This document shows positions 22,716-33,690 of a stretch of DNA of 64,000 bases, piece after piece; position 1 is the first letter of the stretch, and every line of letters starts with the position of its first letter. The DNA is from Calliopum simillimum (taxonomy: Eukaryota > Arthropoda > Insecta > Diptera > Lauxaniidae), in NCBI GenBank assembly GCA_951812925.1, contig OX638368.1, positions 72,946,422-73,010,421 on the forward strand, read 5' to 3'. The notes beneath the pieces are model-generated. The model was given only the letters and a program-made list of their open reading frames with translations. It ran no database searches and was not told where the DNA came from. The translations under genes and the position numbers were made by a program.

Positions 22716-23729
22716 AAAACCCAACTTAATGGTGAAACTTTTCTCAAATAACTGATCTTTTATCAAGTATAGCTAATTACTTCTACAATATCTCCCACAT
22801 AAATAAATGGGTTTTTGGATTTTTCGCCAGATTTCCCAAGGACATATATAAGTATAAAGTACAATTTCCAACAACACCTCTAATGAAAACATCAACATAA
22901 AATGTTTGTTAAGACCCAGTTTGATGGAAATTTCTTTGGTCTGGATTTTGGGTAACACCAGCGCTTTCACATTATGGGGCTTACTTCCAATCAATTTGAT
23001 AATTATTAAAAACTTCGCATAAATGATGATTTTTGTAATATGTTTACTTCGGGAATTCATCCATCCAGATTTTCAAATTAATATAAGTGGTAAGCATCTA
23101 TAACTGGAAAGCATCTATTCAAAAATCTAAATCAAATGAGTTGGATTTTGTGTCGGAAGTCGCGAGTTTCTATCTGGTTTCCGATGTTAGAAATAGCGTA
23201 TTTAACTTTTTTTCATCGCCATCGCGTCTGTTCGTCTTCATTTTATAATGGTATACCATATCTTTAAAAAGATAACACTAAAAAATCTTGTAAAATACAC
23301 AAACATATGTCTGGACGAACGTCAAATGTGCCCCTTCGGCAAAAGTCAAATGTGCCCCAAAATCTCTTGAAGAATTAAAAATATTTTAAAATTAAAACTA
23401 TTTGACCTTGATAAAAAAACACTTTTATTCGATTAATTATAAAGGTTAGTGCTACCAAATTTTCATACTTACTTTTAAAAAAAAATACAACTTTATTTGC
23501 AAAACCCTTACGAACAAGATGTTGAAAATAACAAAAAAATACACAAAAAGTTAAAAAAGCGTATTAGTGCGGGAGGAGTTGAAAGAGAACTGCCAAAGTT
23601 CATTACGTTGCTTCCACTTTAATTAGTTATGTTTCTGCATTTCAGGTTTTTGGTTCGAAAGGCGTGTTCACACCGAAAATGGCAAAGTCAAATGTGCCCC
23701 GGTGTTAAATGTACCCCAGCTTACCCTAC

Positions 23730-24359
23730 TCAGTACAAGTTCAATTGAGTGTGTATGCAGAGAAACCCACTCAATGCAACGGCTTTGCGATTGAGTTAAA
23801 GAAGATGTAAAAAACAAGAAAAGTAAACGCAGCTGAAATTTTTGCAAGTATGTACATATGTATGTTAGGTGCTTTTTGCACATATATTTTTAACTTCGGT
23901 AACGAAAAAAAAATATATGTGTTCAACGAACTTGCAAAAATTGAGCGCCAACGAAATGTATGTATGTATGAAAATAAGTAAATCAATATGTAGGTGGGTA
24001 CAATTAAAATTTGATGTACAATTCAACTGAGTTTAAGTAGAAATAATTATTTTGCGATCCTTAACGAAATGAAAATTCGACAGTGAATCACAAATATAAT
24101 TTTTTGAATTGTATTGAACAAAAAGATTGAAACTTTTTGTCCACTTTTTGTATTTTTCACTTGTTTGCACTTTAATTGAAAATGAATTGACTTACTTTTT
24201 TCCTGTTTGTTGTTTTCGCTTTTGTTGAGTTGAGGTTGAGTTTATGCTTTAAGTTTCTGCTGCTGTTGCCGCTTTTGATGAAGGTGGTGGTTTTATTACA
24301 AAACACAAAGTACTCCAAGTCGCTGATGTCGATCCATAAAAGGCTCGATTGGACCAAAA
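23730..24359 (-). other. BEL element 2 leader, part next to the 5' LTR, with primer-binding site
   Basis: Continuation of the leader after the TIR element, with TATG/CATA microsatellites near 23850 and 23960. The primer-binding site candidate is TGGTCCAATCGAGCC on the minus strand (plus 24342-24356), three bases inside the LTR. Its complement, GGCTCGATTGGACCA, is close to the 3' end of fly tRNA-Tyr as I remember it (about 13 of 15), so Tyr is a plausible primer. The stretch 24190-24315 has a Ser/Asn/Lys-rich minus frame resembling the leader of element 1. Confidence 0.6.
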
Positions 24360-24789
24360 TGTTAAGTGGAGGGTCGGAGTATTAAATGCAAAATAGTGCA
24401 AATAAAAAGATTAGGTGTTTTTTCATAAACGTTATAATAATTTAATGAAAGATGATGTCACTATGAATGATACAAAATTAACCACAATACAAATCTATGG
24501 GTTTTGGGTAACAAATCTAACGTTGCTGTCAGTGGATCCAACGATGGTCCTAGGAGGTGTTGACGTTGGAGAAACAGGTGGGAGCTGGGTGCTGCTGCAG
24601 TAATGCGCTTCAGAATCAATGTCCGTCCAGCGTTGCTATTGTTTCCTGTAGTGTGTCCACTGAGGTTGATGTTCTCACCGTTCAATGTGTTCAATGTTGC
24701 TTTGTTAACTTGTTGTGTCGCTTGTAATTCGTGATGATTTGTGATAATTTGTGAGTTGTGTGATTTTATGTTAAAATAAACTTTTTATG

Positions 24790-26399
24790 AAGTTAGTTTA
24801 TTGACTGTTTTTTATTGCTTGTATAGTACTAATGAAAGTACCAACGCGCTTTTTCTAATTGTAGCTAGCGTAGCATGTCTCAAAACCAGAGTGTGTTACC
24901 AACTAACAATTTGGCAATTTTTCACAACAGACGGCGCTAGTGAGCCTTATGAGTTATGCATAATGGCGATCCTGCTCAGAGAGTTTACTCGTGGCCTATA
25001 GCACAATCGCTTAAGCACCGCGTTCTCTTTCATTAGAAAACCGGAGTCACGAGTTCGAGTACGGTTTCTGGCAAGATTTAACTAAAACTGATCTGATGAG
25101 GCTATATACATGTTTATATATGAAAAATATATAAATATGTATGTGGAAGTAGCCGAAACATATGTAATCAATTTCCATGTTAACACTTGCTTTCGTCTGT
25201 TGTTGAAAAATTGCAAAAATGACTGTTTAATTAGTTCAATATAAAATTATCATACTTCAATTTAGAAAAAGCGCGTTGGTACTTTCATTAGTACTATACA
25301 AGCAATAAAAAACAGTCAATAAACTAACTTCATAATTTATCTAGGGGAACCTGCCTATCTATCATTAAAATTCTCGTAATTTCGAGAGCCTGCATTGTAT
25401 GTGGAAAACAAATCCGCCGTTGTAGGTTTTAATTGTAGCTAGCGTAGCATGTCTCAAAACCAGAGTGTGTTACCAACTAACAATTTGGCAATTTTTCACA
25501 ACAGACGGCGCTAGTGAGCCTTATGAGTTATGCATAATGGCGATCCTGCTCAGAGAGTTTACTCGTGGCCTATAGCACAATCGCTTAAGCACCGCGTTCT
25601 CTTTCATTAGAAAACCGGAGTCACGAGTTCGAGTACGGTTTCTGGCAAGATTTAACTAAAACTGATCTGATGAGGCTATATACATGTTTATATATGAAAA
25701 ATATATAAATATGTATGTGGAAGTAGCCGAAACATATGTAATCAATTTCCATGTTAACACTAGCTTTCGTCTGTTGTTGAAAAATTGCAAAAATGACTGT
25801 TTAATTAGTTCAATATAAAATTATCATACTTCAATTTAGAAAAAGCGCGTTGGTACTTTCATTAGTACTATACAAGCAATAAAAAACAGTCAATAAACTA
25901 ACTTCATAATTTATCTAGGGGAACCTGCCTATCTATCATTAAAATTCTCGTAATTTCGAGAGCCTGCATTGTATGTGGAAAACAAATCCGCCGTTGTAGG
26001 TTTTAATTGTAGCTAGCGTAGCATGTCTCAAAACCAGAGTGTGTTACCAACTAACAATTTGGCAATTTTTCACAACAGACGGCGCTAGTGAGCCTTATGA
26101 GTTATGCATAATGGCGATCCTGCTCAGAGAGTTTACTCGTGGCCTATAGCACAATCGCTTAAGCACCGCGTTCTCTTTCATTAGAAAACCGGAGTCACGA
26201 GTTCGAGTACGGTTTCTGGCAAGATTTAACTAAAACTGATCTGATGAGGCTATATACATGCTTATATATGAAAATATATAAATATGTATGTGGAAGTAGC
26301 CGAAACATATGTAATCAATTTCCATGTTAACACTTGCTTTCGTCTGTTGTTGAAAAATTGCAAAAATGACTGTTTAATTAGTTCAATATAAAATTATCA
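24790..26399. repeat. 1.6-kb insertion: inverted-repeat element expanded as 574-bp tandem units
   Basis: The left part (24790-24858) is the inverted complement of 25262-25333 and again of 25836-25907 (about 70 bp, ending AACTAACTTCAT). The body starting TTGTAGCTAGCGTAGCATG begins at 24859, 25433 and 26007: a period of exactly 574 bp, the third unit cut short at 26399. Each full period holds body, right inverted end and a spacer (ATTTATCTAGGGGAACC...). Flanks carry an 11-bp direct repeat AACTTTTTATG (24779-24789 and 26400-26410) that is single in the other LTR, so this is a dated insertion. Units are nearly identical, hence recent expansion. Confidence 0.85.
24991..25075 (+). other. tRNA-like promoter boxes in the 574-bp unit (repeated at +574 and +1148)
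   Basis: GTGGCCTATAGCACAA resembles an RNA polymerase III A box, and ACGAGTTCGAGTACGG (around 25050) a B box, about 59 bp apart, which is long but within the range of tRNAs with a long variable arm. All three units carry them. This would fit a tRNA-derived SINE within the repeated body. No poly(A) or other SINE tail was identified. Confidence 0.4.
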
Positions 26400-26643
26400 A
26401 ACTTTTTATGTTTTCTGAGAATTGTGGTGTTTTCTTCGTGACTTGTTAAAAATCAATGATGATTAGGGCGATCGAACGAAAACCCCACTTCGGGTTTTCG
26501 TTCAATGCGACAGCAGCGCTTTCAGTGTTGGCGGCCGTTAGCAAAAACGATTTGCTTGTGCCGTACACACACGGTTTACGTTCTACGTAAACACATAGCT
26601 TGGTCCTTTGGCTATAAAACCTCATCATTAATTTTTTTTTATT

Positions 26644-26999
26644 AAGGGGATTCCTTTAAACTCGTAAAAGCCTCGAAAAGCACGTAAACCTCGAAAACTT
26701 TCGAGTCTCGTAAACAAAATTTAAAAATTTGTATGAAAAAAAAAGTTTACCAGGCCTCGAAAACTTACGAGGCAAATTCGATGCGTAAATAGCCTCGAAA
26801 AAGTACGAGAGCGATTGTTGTCAAATATTGAAAAATATTTTTTGTTTTGAAAATTGAATTTGAATTGATTATTTTTCGAATTATATGACAGCTGATACGT
26901 TGCTTACACGTTTTTAGAAATGTGTGTTCCTGAAAACAAGCTCGTAAACTTTCGAGTTTTTCATGGTTTACGAGTTTACGAGATTAAAGGTATCCCCTT
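26644..26999. mobile_element. Small TIR element (MITE) AAGGGGATTCC
   Basis: Starts AAGGGGATTCCTTTAAACTC and ends with the inverted complement (GAGATTAAAGGTATCCCCTT), flanked by ATT on both sides (26641-26643 and 27000-27002). Both ends are rich in CTCGTAAA words, inverted with respect to each other. A shorter relative with termini ATTCCTTAAAACGTGTAAA lies at 44622-44741 and, inverted, at about 51432-51552. Confidence 0.75.
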
Positions 27000-27002
27000 A
27001 TT

Positions 27003-27323
27003 GTGATTATTTTATATTTTTAATAATTTTTTAAAAAAAGGTCCGTCGACAAGGCATTTTTCAACCACCCCTCTGAAACAAATGGAGGGGAGTGGGAAGT
27101 GTAAAATAATATTTTCGAACAGCCAAAAGATCAAAGTAATATAAGGCATTAAAAATCTTTCTGATATCATTTACTTACATTGTTTAAAAAATTATTGAAA
27201 ATTGTCAATTTTACTGTTCGCGTACGCGAGCAGCGGCCGAATATGGGTTGAATAAATGATAAATACATACAAGTATATTGTTTATGAAATATGTTTTCTG
27301 TATTCCAGAATTCATTTATAGCG
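27003..27323. other. No gene recognised
   Basis: AT-rich flank of the hairpin element to its right. The open frame 27167-27424 (minus) runs into the hairpin arm and has no motif. Confidence 0.45.
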
Positions 27324-27327
27324 GCAT

Positions 27328-28717
27328 CACGGTGCTTGTGGGAGAATTTAAATAAAATTTTGATGTACCTCGGATTTTTTTGTAAATTCTTATTATAGAT
27401 GTCAATAGAAGTTATTCTATGCAAAAAATAAAATTATAGAGGTGGCGCTTTTTTAAAGATAATCCCTTTTCCAATTGGGGCATTTTCCCATACAAAAAAA
27501 TAAAATTTTTTTTTTTAACTACATTAAACAAAAATCAAATTAATCACATTCGATGTGTTTTGCGATGCTTCACGCGAATCTGATCTCAGAATCGCTCTAT
27601 CGTGTATAGTTTTTGAGATATTCTAATCTAAAAGCCGAAAAAAGTCGTTTTTTTGCCATGTTTTGAAGCTATATAACTATGTAACATATCATTTATTCGT
27701 TAAATGTGGTTAAAATACTTGAAAGTCATGATCTTTTCCTTTAAAATCTAATTTAAATTGTGATTATATCTTCATGCTTCTAAGAGATATCGTAGACCGA
27801 AATATTGGCTAAACGGGTTTTTTGCACTTTTGTGTCTATTTAGGTTAGGATATCTTTGACGAAAAAAAAGATATCAACATAATTTAAATTAGGTTTTAAA
27901 GGCAAAGATTAGGACTTTAAAGTTGTTTACCAGATTTGACGAAACTAAAATTTCTTTCACATTTTAAGCATGTTTAACGAACCGACCATTTCAAAATTCA
28001 GCCGTATGCTATACACGTAACAACAACACTCGGGTCGTCAAACGGCTGAATTTAGAAGTAGTCGGTTCGTTGAACATGTTTTAAATGTGAAAGACATTTT
28101 AATTTCGTTAAGTCTGGTAAGCAACTTTAAAGTCCTAATCTTTATCTATAAAACCTAATTTAAATTATGTTGATATCTTTTTTTTCGTCAAAGATATCCT
28201 AACCTAAAAAGACACAAAAGTGCAAAAAACCCGTTTAGCCAATATTTCGGTCTACGATATCTCTTAGAAGCATGAAGATATAAACATAATTTAAATTAGA
28301 TTTTAAAGAAAAAGATCATGACTTTCAAGCATTTTAACCACATTTAACGAATAAATGATATGTTGCATAGTTATATAGCTTCAAATCATGGCAAAAAACG
28401 ACTTTTTTCGGCTTTTAGATTAGAATATCTCAAAAACTATACACGATAGAGCGATTCTGAGGTCGGATTCGCGTGAAGCATCGCAAAACACATCGAATGT
28501 GATTACTTTGATTTTTGTTTAATGTAGTTAAAAAAAAATTTTTATTTTTTTGTATGGGAAAATGCCCCAATTGGAAAATGGATTATCTTTAAAAAAGCGC
28601 CACCTCTATAATTTTATTTTTTGCATAGAATAACTTCTATTGACATCTATAATAAGAATTTACAAAAAAATCCGAGGTACATCAAAATTTTATTTAAATT
28701 CTCCCACAAGCACCGTG
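27328..28717. mobile_element. Hairpin (foldback) element, CACGGTG family, member 1
   Basis: Two arms of about 677 bp (27328-28004 and 28043-28717), nearly perfect inverted copies, with a 38-bp spacer. Termini are CACGGTGCTTGTGGGAG and its complement. The four bases GCAT flank it on both sides (27324-27327 and 28718-28721), a 4-bp target duplication. The arms hold no long ORF. A diverged second member (59332-60336) has the same CACGGTG terminus, also with a 4-bp duplication, and a similar interior phrase 'tttttgagatat'. CAC termini with 4-bp duplications fit the CMC/Chapaev group, by inference only. Confidence 0.85.
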
Positions 28718-28828
28718 GCATATAGAAAAGAATATTCCAAAAATATGCAAAATATATTCTATGCATATTATAACAATATTCCAAAAATATGCAGAATATG
28801 CCATATTTTTGTACGATTTGACGAATTA

Positions 28829-29458
28829 CACAGGTTTACAAAAAAAAATGTCATGGCGTTTTGACCAGACTATGTGTTTCCTAGGGACTTTGACGTCCTG
28901 AATCCGAATCCGGGGTCCGTTTTTTTCCAGAACGTCTGAGAAAAAATATTTCAAGGTCATATGGAGGTCATGTGTCGTTTAGTGATAAATTCGCTAAAAT
29001 TCTGAAACTAATTTCTGTCATTGAGTTCTTAGTCCTTAAAAAGAATATGTGATCAAAAAGGGTATCTCGGACCTAGTTTCGGAGATATACCATCGGAAGA
29101 TCCGGATATATCATCTATGAAAACCGCTATAAGTTGGGACCCCTGGATGGATTTGTAAAATATTGATGTCATATGAAAGGTATCTCCGGAACTAGGTCCG
29201 AGATACCCTTTTTAATCACATATTCTTTTTAAGGCCTAAGAACTCAATGATAAAAAATAAGTTTCAGAATTTTAGCGAATTTATCACTAAACGACACATG
29301 AACCCCATTTTGACCTCCATATGACCTTGAAATCTTTTTTCTCAGACGTTATGGAAAAAAACGGACCCGGGATTCGGATTCAGGACGTCAAAGTTCCTAG
29401 GAAACACATAGTCTGGTCAAAACGCCATGACATTTTTTTTTTTTTTGTAAACCTGTGT
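28829..29458. mobile_element. Hairpin element, CACAGGTTTAC family, copy 1
   Basis: Arms run inward from CACAGGTTTAC (28829) and outward to GTAAACCTGTG (29458), with shared blocks such as 'gtcatggcgttttgaccagac' halves and 'gatgtc...cctgaatccgaatcc'. Arm length is about 260-300 bp with some indels. TTA flanks both ends, a possible 3-bp duplication. A second copy is at 63164-63843. No coding capacity. Confidence 0.8.
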
Positions 29459-29587
29459 TATTGTAGAAAAAAATATGTATTTTATTTAATTTTAGATCGC
29501 GTTTATTCGTTTAAATTTTGTAATCGCAGTAAGACCGATTGATTGTTTACGATTGATTCAGTTTACGGTATATCTATACATAAATAG
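29459..29587. other. Spacer between hairpin elements
   Basis: About 130 bp of AT-rich sequence separating two adjacent hairpin elements. No feature seen. Confidence 0.5.
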
Positions 29588-31188
29588 TAGACTGACCCAA
29601 AAAAACTAAAGGTGTTCCGATCTTAGGTGCTCAGCACTCAAAATGTTCGGCAGGGTCTAGAAACTACGTATGTAAATTTTGGTAAAAAAATATTGGATTT
29701 AGCACTCGCGCAAGCTCGATAAGTAGCGCTGCCTTGACCGTACGAGAATGGGGTTCTTTCAGCCCGTGGAAATTGATAAAAAAGGATTGGAACAATTTTT
29801 TTTTCTCTCCTGCTTTATGTTTTCGAGGTCGCTGAAGACAATGGCATTGCCAGTTTTTGGAAAAGATTCCAAGATTTCAAGATATTTAAGATATCTCTCG
29901 AAAAAAAAAAAGTTTGAGATTTTTGTTAGATTAAATTGCCATTAATCGTAGGAAAATTTTTTATTTTTTTTTCTCGGACACTAGTCTTGTAGCCTTGATT
30001 GTGACGAACAAAATGACTGGTCGCACAATATTTTTTGACAAAATCTTCTCGAGATATCGGCCACAGACTGAACCCCCGTCCTGCCGTATTGCCGGTTACT
30101 AGGGATATCTGCCGATTTTACGCTATTTTCATTGATTTTTGAGATCCTACCTTGTACTTTCGACGTCGCTGGAGATGCTGGAATATTTATTTTCACGATA
30201 AAATGCAAATGTTTCAACACATTCAAGATATTCCTATGATAAATTTCCCTAGTGGGTTTTCCAAGGAAAAGCAGAACTAGCTCTAAAACATCGGCATTAT
30301 TTTTCCGCGCATAATTCATCTGGAGCTAGTGATTGATGACCATCGCGGTTTTCTTCTGGAAAGGTGCCAATATCTCCCAAATTTTTCAGTAGAAGATAAA
30401 AAAATTTGGGATACATTGGCACCTTTCCAGAAGAAAACCGCGATGGTCATCAATCACTAGCTGCAGATGAATCATGCGCGGAAAATTTATGTCGAGGTTT
30501 TAGAGCTAGTTCTGCTTTTCATTGAAAATCCCACTAGGGAAATTTATCATAGGAATATCTTGAATGTGTTGAAACATTTGCATTTTATCGTGAAAATAAA
30601 TGTTCCAGCATCTCCAGCGACGTCGAAAGTACAAGGTAGGATCTCAAAAATCAATGAAAATAGCGTAAAATCGGCAGATATCCCTAGTAACCGGCAATAC
30701 GGCAGGACGGCGGTTCAGTCTGTGGCCGATATCTCGAGAAGATTTTGTCAAAAGATATTGTGCGACCAGTCATTTTGTTCGTCACAATCTAGGCTACAAG
30801 ACTAGTGTCCGAGAAAAAAAAATAAAAAATTTTCCTACGATTAATGGCAATTTAATCTAACAAAAATCTCAATTTTTTTTTTTTCGAGAGATATCTTGAA
30901 ATCTTGGAATCTTTTCCAAAAACTGGCAATGCCATTGTCTTCAGCGACCTCGAAAACATAAAGTAGGACAGAAAAAAAAATTGTTCCAATCCTTTTTTAT
31001 CAATTTCCACGGGCTGAAAGAACCCCATTCTCGTACGGTCAAGGCAGCGCTACTTATCGAGCTTGCGCGAGTGCTAAATCCAATATTTTTTTACCAAAAT
31101 TTACATACGTAGTTTCTAGACCCTACCGAACATTTTGAGTGTTGAGCACCTAAGATCGGAACACCTTTAGTTTTTTTGGGTCAGTCTA
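29588..31188. mobile_element. Hairpin element, TAGACTGACCC family, copy 1
   Basis: A 1601-bp palindrome: TAGACTGACCCAAAAAAAC at the left and its complement at the right, arms of about 785 bp, centre near 30390 with a ~40-bp spacer. The outer TA on both sides may be a TA target duplication, as for Tc1/mariner-type MITEs. Both arms happen to keep an open frame of 112 codons (29981-30319 minus, 30467-30805 plus) because they are copies of each other; no known motif is seen. A second copy is at 34538-36154. Confidence 0.85.
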
Positions 31189-31377
31189 ATGTATATGCAT
31201 TGTTATGTTGAAATGTAAAAAAATAATAAAATAACACAGGTTCCGAAAGTCCCCTGAACAGTTAAATCAAAAAACCAAAATACACGTGTTCAATAATTTG
31301 AAAAGAACTATTCAACTTATCACCCACTCATAGATGGCGCTGTATTCGGTAACCTTTAGTTTTTTTGGGTTAGTCTA
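31189..31377. repeat. Segment shared with the flank of the second TAGACTGACCC hairpin, plus a solo terminus
   Basis: 31189-31350 matches 36155-36324 (the right flank of copy 2) almost base for base, up to 'gatggcgctgtattcggta'. It is then followed by a further right terminus of the hairpin family (ACCTTTAGTTTTTTTGGG, then TTAGTCTA at 31377). Copy 2 lacks this extra terminus and instead runs into the 842-bp tandem unit. Confidence 0.75.
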
Positions 31378-31520
31378 ATATACATGTGTAAGTTAAGAAG
31401 CTACTAAAGAATTTTAGAGATTCCAATGCGCCATCTAGGAACTATTACTAAAACGGCAATTCACCACGATTAACTGATGTTCGATTTTGTCTCGTACTGT
31501 ATGTACTGTACTGAAAATGG
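31378..31520. repeat. Dispersed repeat, also at 55563-55722
   Basis: The block from 'acatgtgtaa' through 'gcgccatctaggaactatt' to 'ctgtatgtactgtac' recurs in the same orientation at 55563-55722, where a short internal duplication ('tttttagagattccaa') has been added. Nature unknown. Confidence 0.7.
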
Positions 31521-33482
31521 TATTCACCACTACAAATAATGTTGGGACTTTATTATCCGTATTATCCGTATATATAAGATTGCGACATAACGCAATAAAC
31601 GACCCAACATTTCTTACGTTTTCACCATGAAAACGTAAGTTTTATTATTTTATTTTATTCTTCCTTTATTTTATTTAATTCTAATTAATAGACAAAAAAA
31701 ATTTAATGTTCTACTGAGAAGTTTGCTCAGAAACCATACAAAAAAAGCAAGATACAGGCAATATTTAGAATTGCCGAATAAATACAATGACTGACTGACG
31801 ACTGTTTTGATTTTTTTTTGTTGCATTTCTTTAAACAATTTTTTTTTAATGAAAATATAACTTTTTTAAACATTGTTAAAAAAATTATATAATTCCGACC
31901 GCGCTCCAAAATGTTTCTGATTTTAAAAAAAAAAAAAAATATCATCAAAATCGGAGCTGTTCTTGAGGACATCCTCATTTTGCCTGTTTTTTGACTTCAT
32001 TGACTCCACTTCATACAGTTGGCTTGAACGAAAAAAAACGTTCCCCGATGCCGCCAAAAACCAAGTACGTACTTTGACTCTCTAGACCATGCATAATCAG
32101 AATATAACAGATATCAGATATATCAGATTCTCATTACGTTTTTCTATATCTTTTATTTAAATTCACTAATAGTTTCTTAACACGTAAAGATCGAAATTTA
32201 AGCCCGAAACCAAAAAAATCGTTAAAATCAATTAGGACTTTTCACATTGCATATTGATTACATCCCTGACGCGCTTACCTTAAGTTTTAAGATTTTTTCG
32301 TCTTTGGTAACTTTTAGTGATTTTTTTGTAGGATATTTTTGCAAAATTTTTTAACCCATTGTGGCTCAGTTTTAGAAAAAGGGGTCAAAAAGACCCATAA
32401 AAACATAAGAAAATGATGCTTGTGTGATTTCGTTATGACCTTGGGAGAACAAGTTTTGTCCAAAATGTAGTTTTAGAGTTTTACAGTGGGGTGAAATTTA
32501 TAAAATATTGATTGTTAGAAGTGCTTACTGATTTCAACGATTTTTTTGCTTTCGGTATGAAATTTTGCTTTTTTATTGTTCAGCAACTAGTAGTGAAATT
32601 GTATAACAAATATTTCTGTAGTATATACTGACTCAATATTCCCCTGTTTTAGGTGTAATTTTTGTACCTTTTTAAGAAAAGGGCAAAAATGATCCATGTA
32701 TGGGGGTTTTAAAGAGTTAAAATTATTAACAAAAATATTCCTCGCAATATCATGCAAAAGTTTGCTCAACACATGATACACCTCAGATGTAAGAGTCATA
32801 TAGTTAAATTCATCGATTTAACACAAGGATGCGGTATTTTTGTTTTTTTTTTCATGCACAGTGGATTAAAAAACTTCAAAAATCGATTTAAAAACCTTTG
32901 ACGTGCTGGAGAAAAACCACGAGACACGGGTTTTTTTTTAAACAAAGTAGACGTTAATAAGTTTCTGGATTTTCTCATGTGTTTTTTTTTTTTGTGTCGA
33001 ACAGTGTTATCTGTAGCCATCTGACCGTCCTGAAACCAAGAATTCCAATTTAGCCACAAAAAGCATGATTTTAATAAAATTTTGGAAAATAACCAGGTGA
33101 CAACTCTAAAAATATACGAGTATGTCGGATTTTTAAAATGTTATCTGCGCTTTTCCTAAACTAAAAATTTCAGTCTAGTCACAAAAAGTAAAAAATAAAA
33201 TATTTTTCAGAATTTGTCATAGCTGTGAAGAAATTTTTTCATGTGCGTAAATTTGGAAAATAACCAAGTGTCATAGCTGTAAAGAAATTTTTTCATGTGA
33301 ATAAAAAGAAAACAGATCTACAGATGCGCTCGATGTTGCTTGGTCGATGAATATCCACAATATTTATTTCGTAATCTTTTCTGAAAATTTTTTTTAAGTC
33401 AATTCTCTCTTCTCTCACTTACACACTCTCAAATTTATTTTTGCCGACCCCTGATTTAGAACATTAAAGATATGACATCGAA
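31521..33482. other. No gene recognised; contains a repeat shared with 62.2-62.56 kb
   Basis: AT-rich. 32650-32890 is the inverted counterpart of about 62200-62440 (phrases 'cacatgatacacctcagatg' and 'aaaagggcaaaaatga'), whereas 32905-33010 matches 62460-62560 in direct orientation ('aaaaccacgaga', 'gtgtcgaacagtgttatc'). This is a mosaic repeat. A 67-bp stretch at 31543-31609 begins TGTTGGG and ends CCCAACA; too short to call an LTR. Open frames at 31727-31978 and 32796-33059 show no motif. Confidence 0.5.
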
Positions 33483-33690
33483 CGTATTTAACACACAAAC
33501 AAAACTGGCAAAAGTCGGCTTCGCCGCCGGGCAAGAATGGTGCATTGGTCTAGCGACTGGCACTGCGTTTGAGAATTGTATTACCAACCGTGACGTTCTC
33601 GGTTCAACTCCCGCCCAGGTAGTACAGTCATTTGGTAGTTTTACCAGGAAAGTTTTGCGGAATTTTTGCAAATGAGTTATTTTTTAGATT
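33483..33690 (+). mobile_element. tRNA-related SINE, copy A
   Basis: Begins with 'acacacaaacaaaactggca' and GTCGGCTTCGC, then a tRNA-like part: GGGCAAGAATGGTGCATTGG with an A-box-like TGGTCTAGCGAC near 33546, and a B box CGGTTCAACTCCC near 33600, followed by GCCC that can pair with the leading GGGC. Copy B at 60507-60680 shares both the 5' part and the tRNA-like part, then diverges. It is open by chance on both strands over about 67-71 codons; these are not genes. It is transcribed, if at all, by RNA polymerase III. Confidence 0.75.

Larger units (their letters stand above)
21695..23729. mobile_element. TIR element with GGGGCACATTTGAC subterminal repeats
   Basis: Left terminus GTAGGGGAGACTGGGGCACA; the right terminus, complemented, reads GTAGGGTAAGCTGGGGTACA, so about 27-bp imperfect inverted ends. 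The 14-mer GGGGCACATTTGAC (or its complement) occurs near the left end at 21708, 21885, 21905 and 21925, and near the right end at about 23322, 23345, 23688 and, in a variant, 23703. Such motif clusters near both ends are typical transposase-binding arrays. No transposase frame was found apart from the nested mariner relic, so it is non-autonomous. It shares the first ten terminal bases with the end at 2906. Confidence 0.75.
14849..26593 (-). mobile_element. BEL/Pao LTR retrotransposon, element 2 (complete, with nested insertions)
   Basis: A full-length element on the minus strand: LTRs 14849-15450 and 24360-26593 (the latter split by an insertion), a 5-bp target duplication CATAG, a primer-binding site at 24342-24356, and gag-pol in BEL order. 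It belongs to a different subfamily from element 1 (unrelated LTRs, one continuous gag-pol frame). A 2-kb TIR element (21695-23729) sits in the leader and a 1.6-kb repeat (24790-26399) in the 5' LTR. Pol has four in-frame stops and a frameshift. LTR halves differ at roughly 11 positions plus one ~17-bp indel by eye over 602 bp. Confidence 0.95.
24360..26593 (-). repeat. 5' LTR of BEL element 2, split by a 1.6-kb insertion
   Basis: LTR sequence at 24360-24789 and 26400-26593 matches 14849-15450; the interval between is foreign. It is followed by CATAG (26594-26598), the right-hand target duplication. Confidence 0.9.

Noticed and set aside
31543..31609. TGTTGGG...CCCAACA stretch with a TATATAAG box, resembling a tiny LTR
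   Set aside because: Only 67 bp, no flanking direct duplication, no partner copy in the window.
33456..33675. Frames on both strands across the SINE at 33483
   Set aside because: The sequence is explained by a tRNA-like head; overlapping frames on both strands have no motifs.
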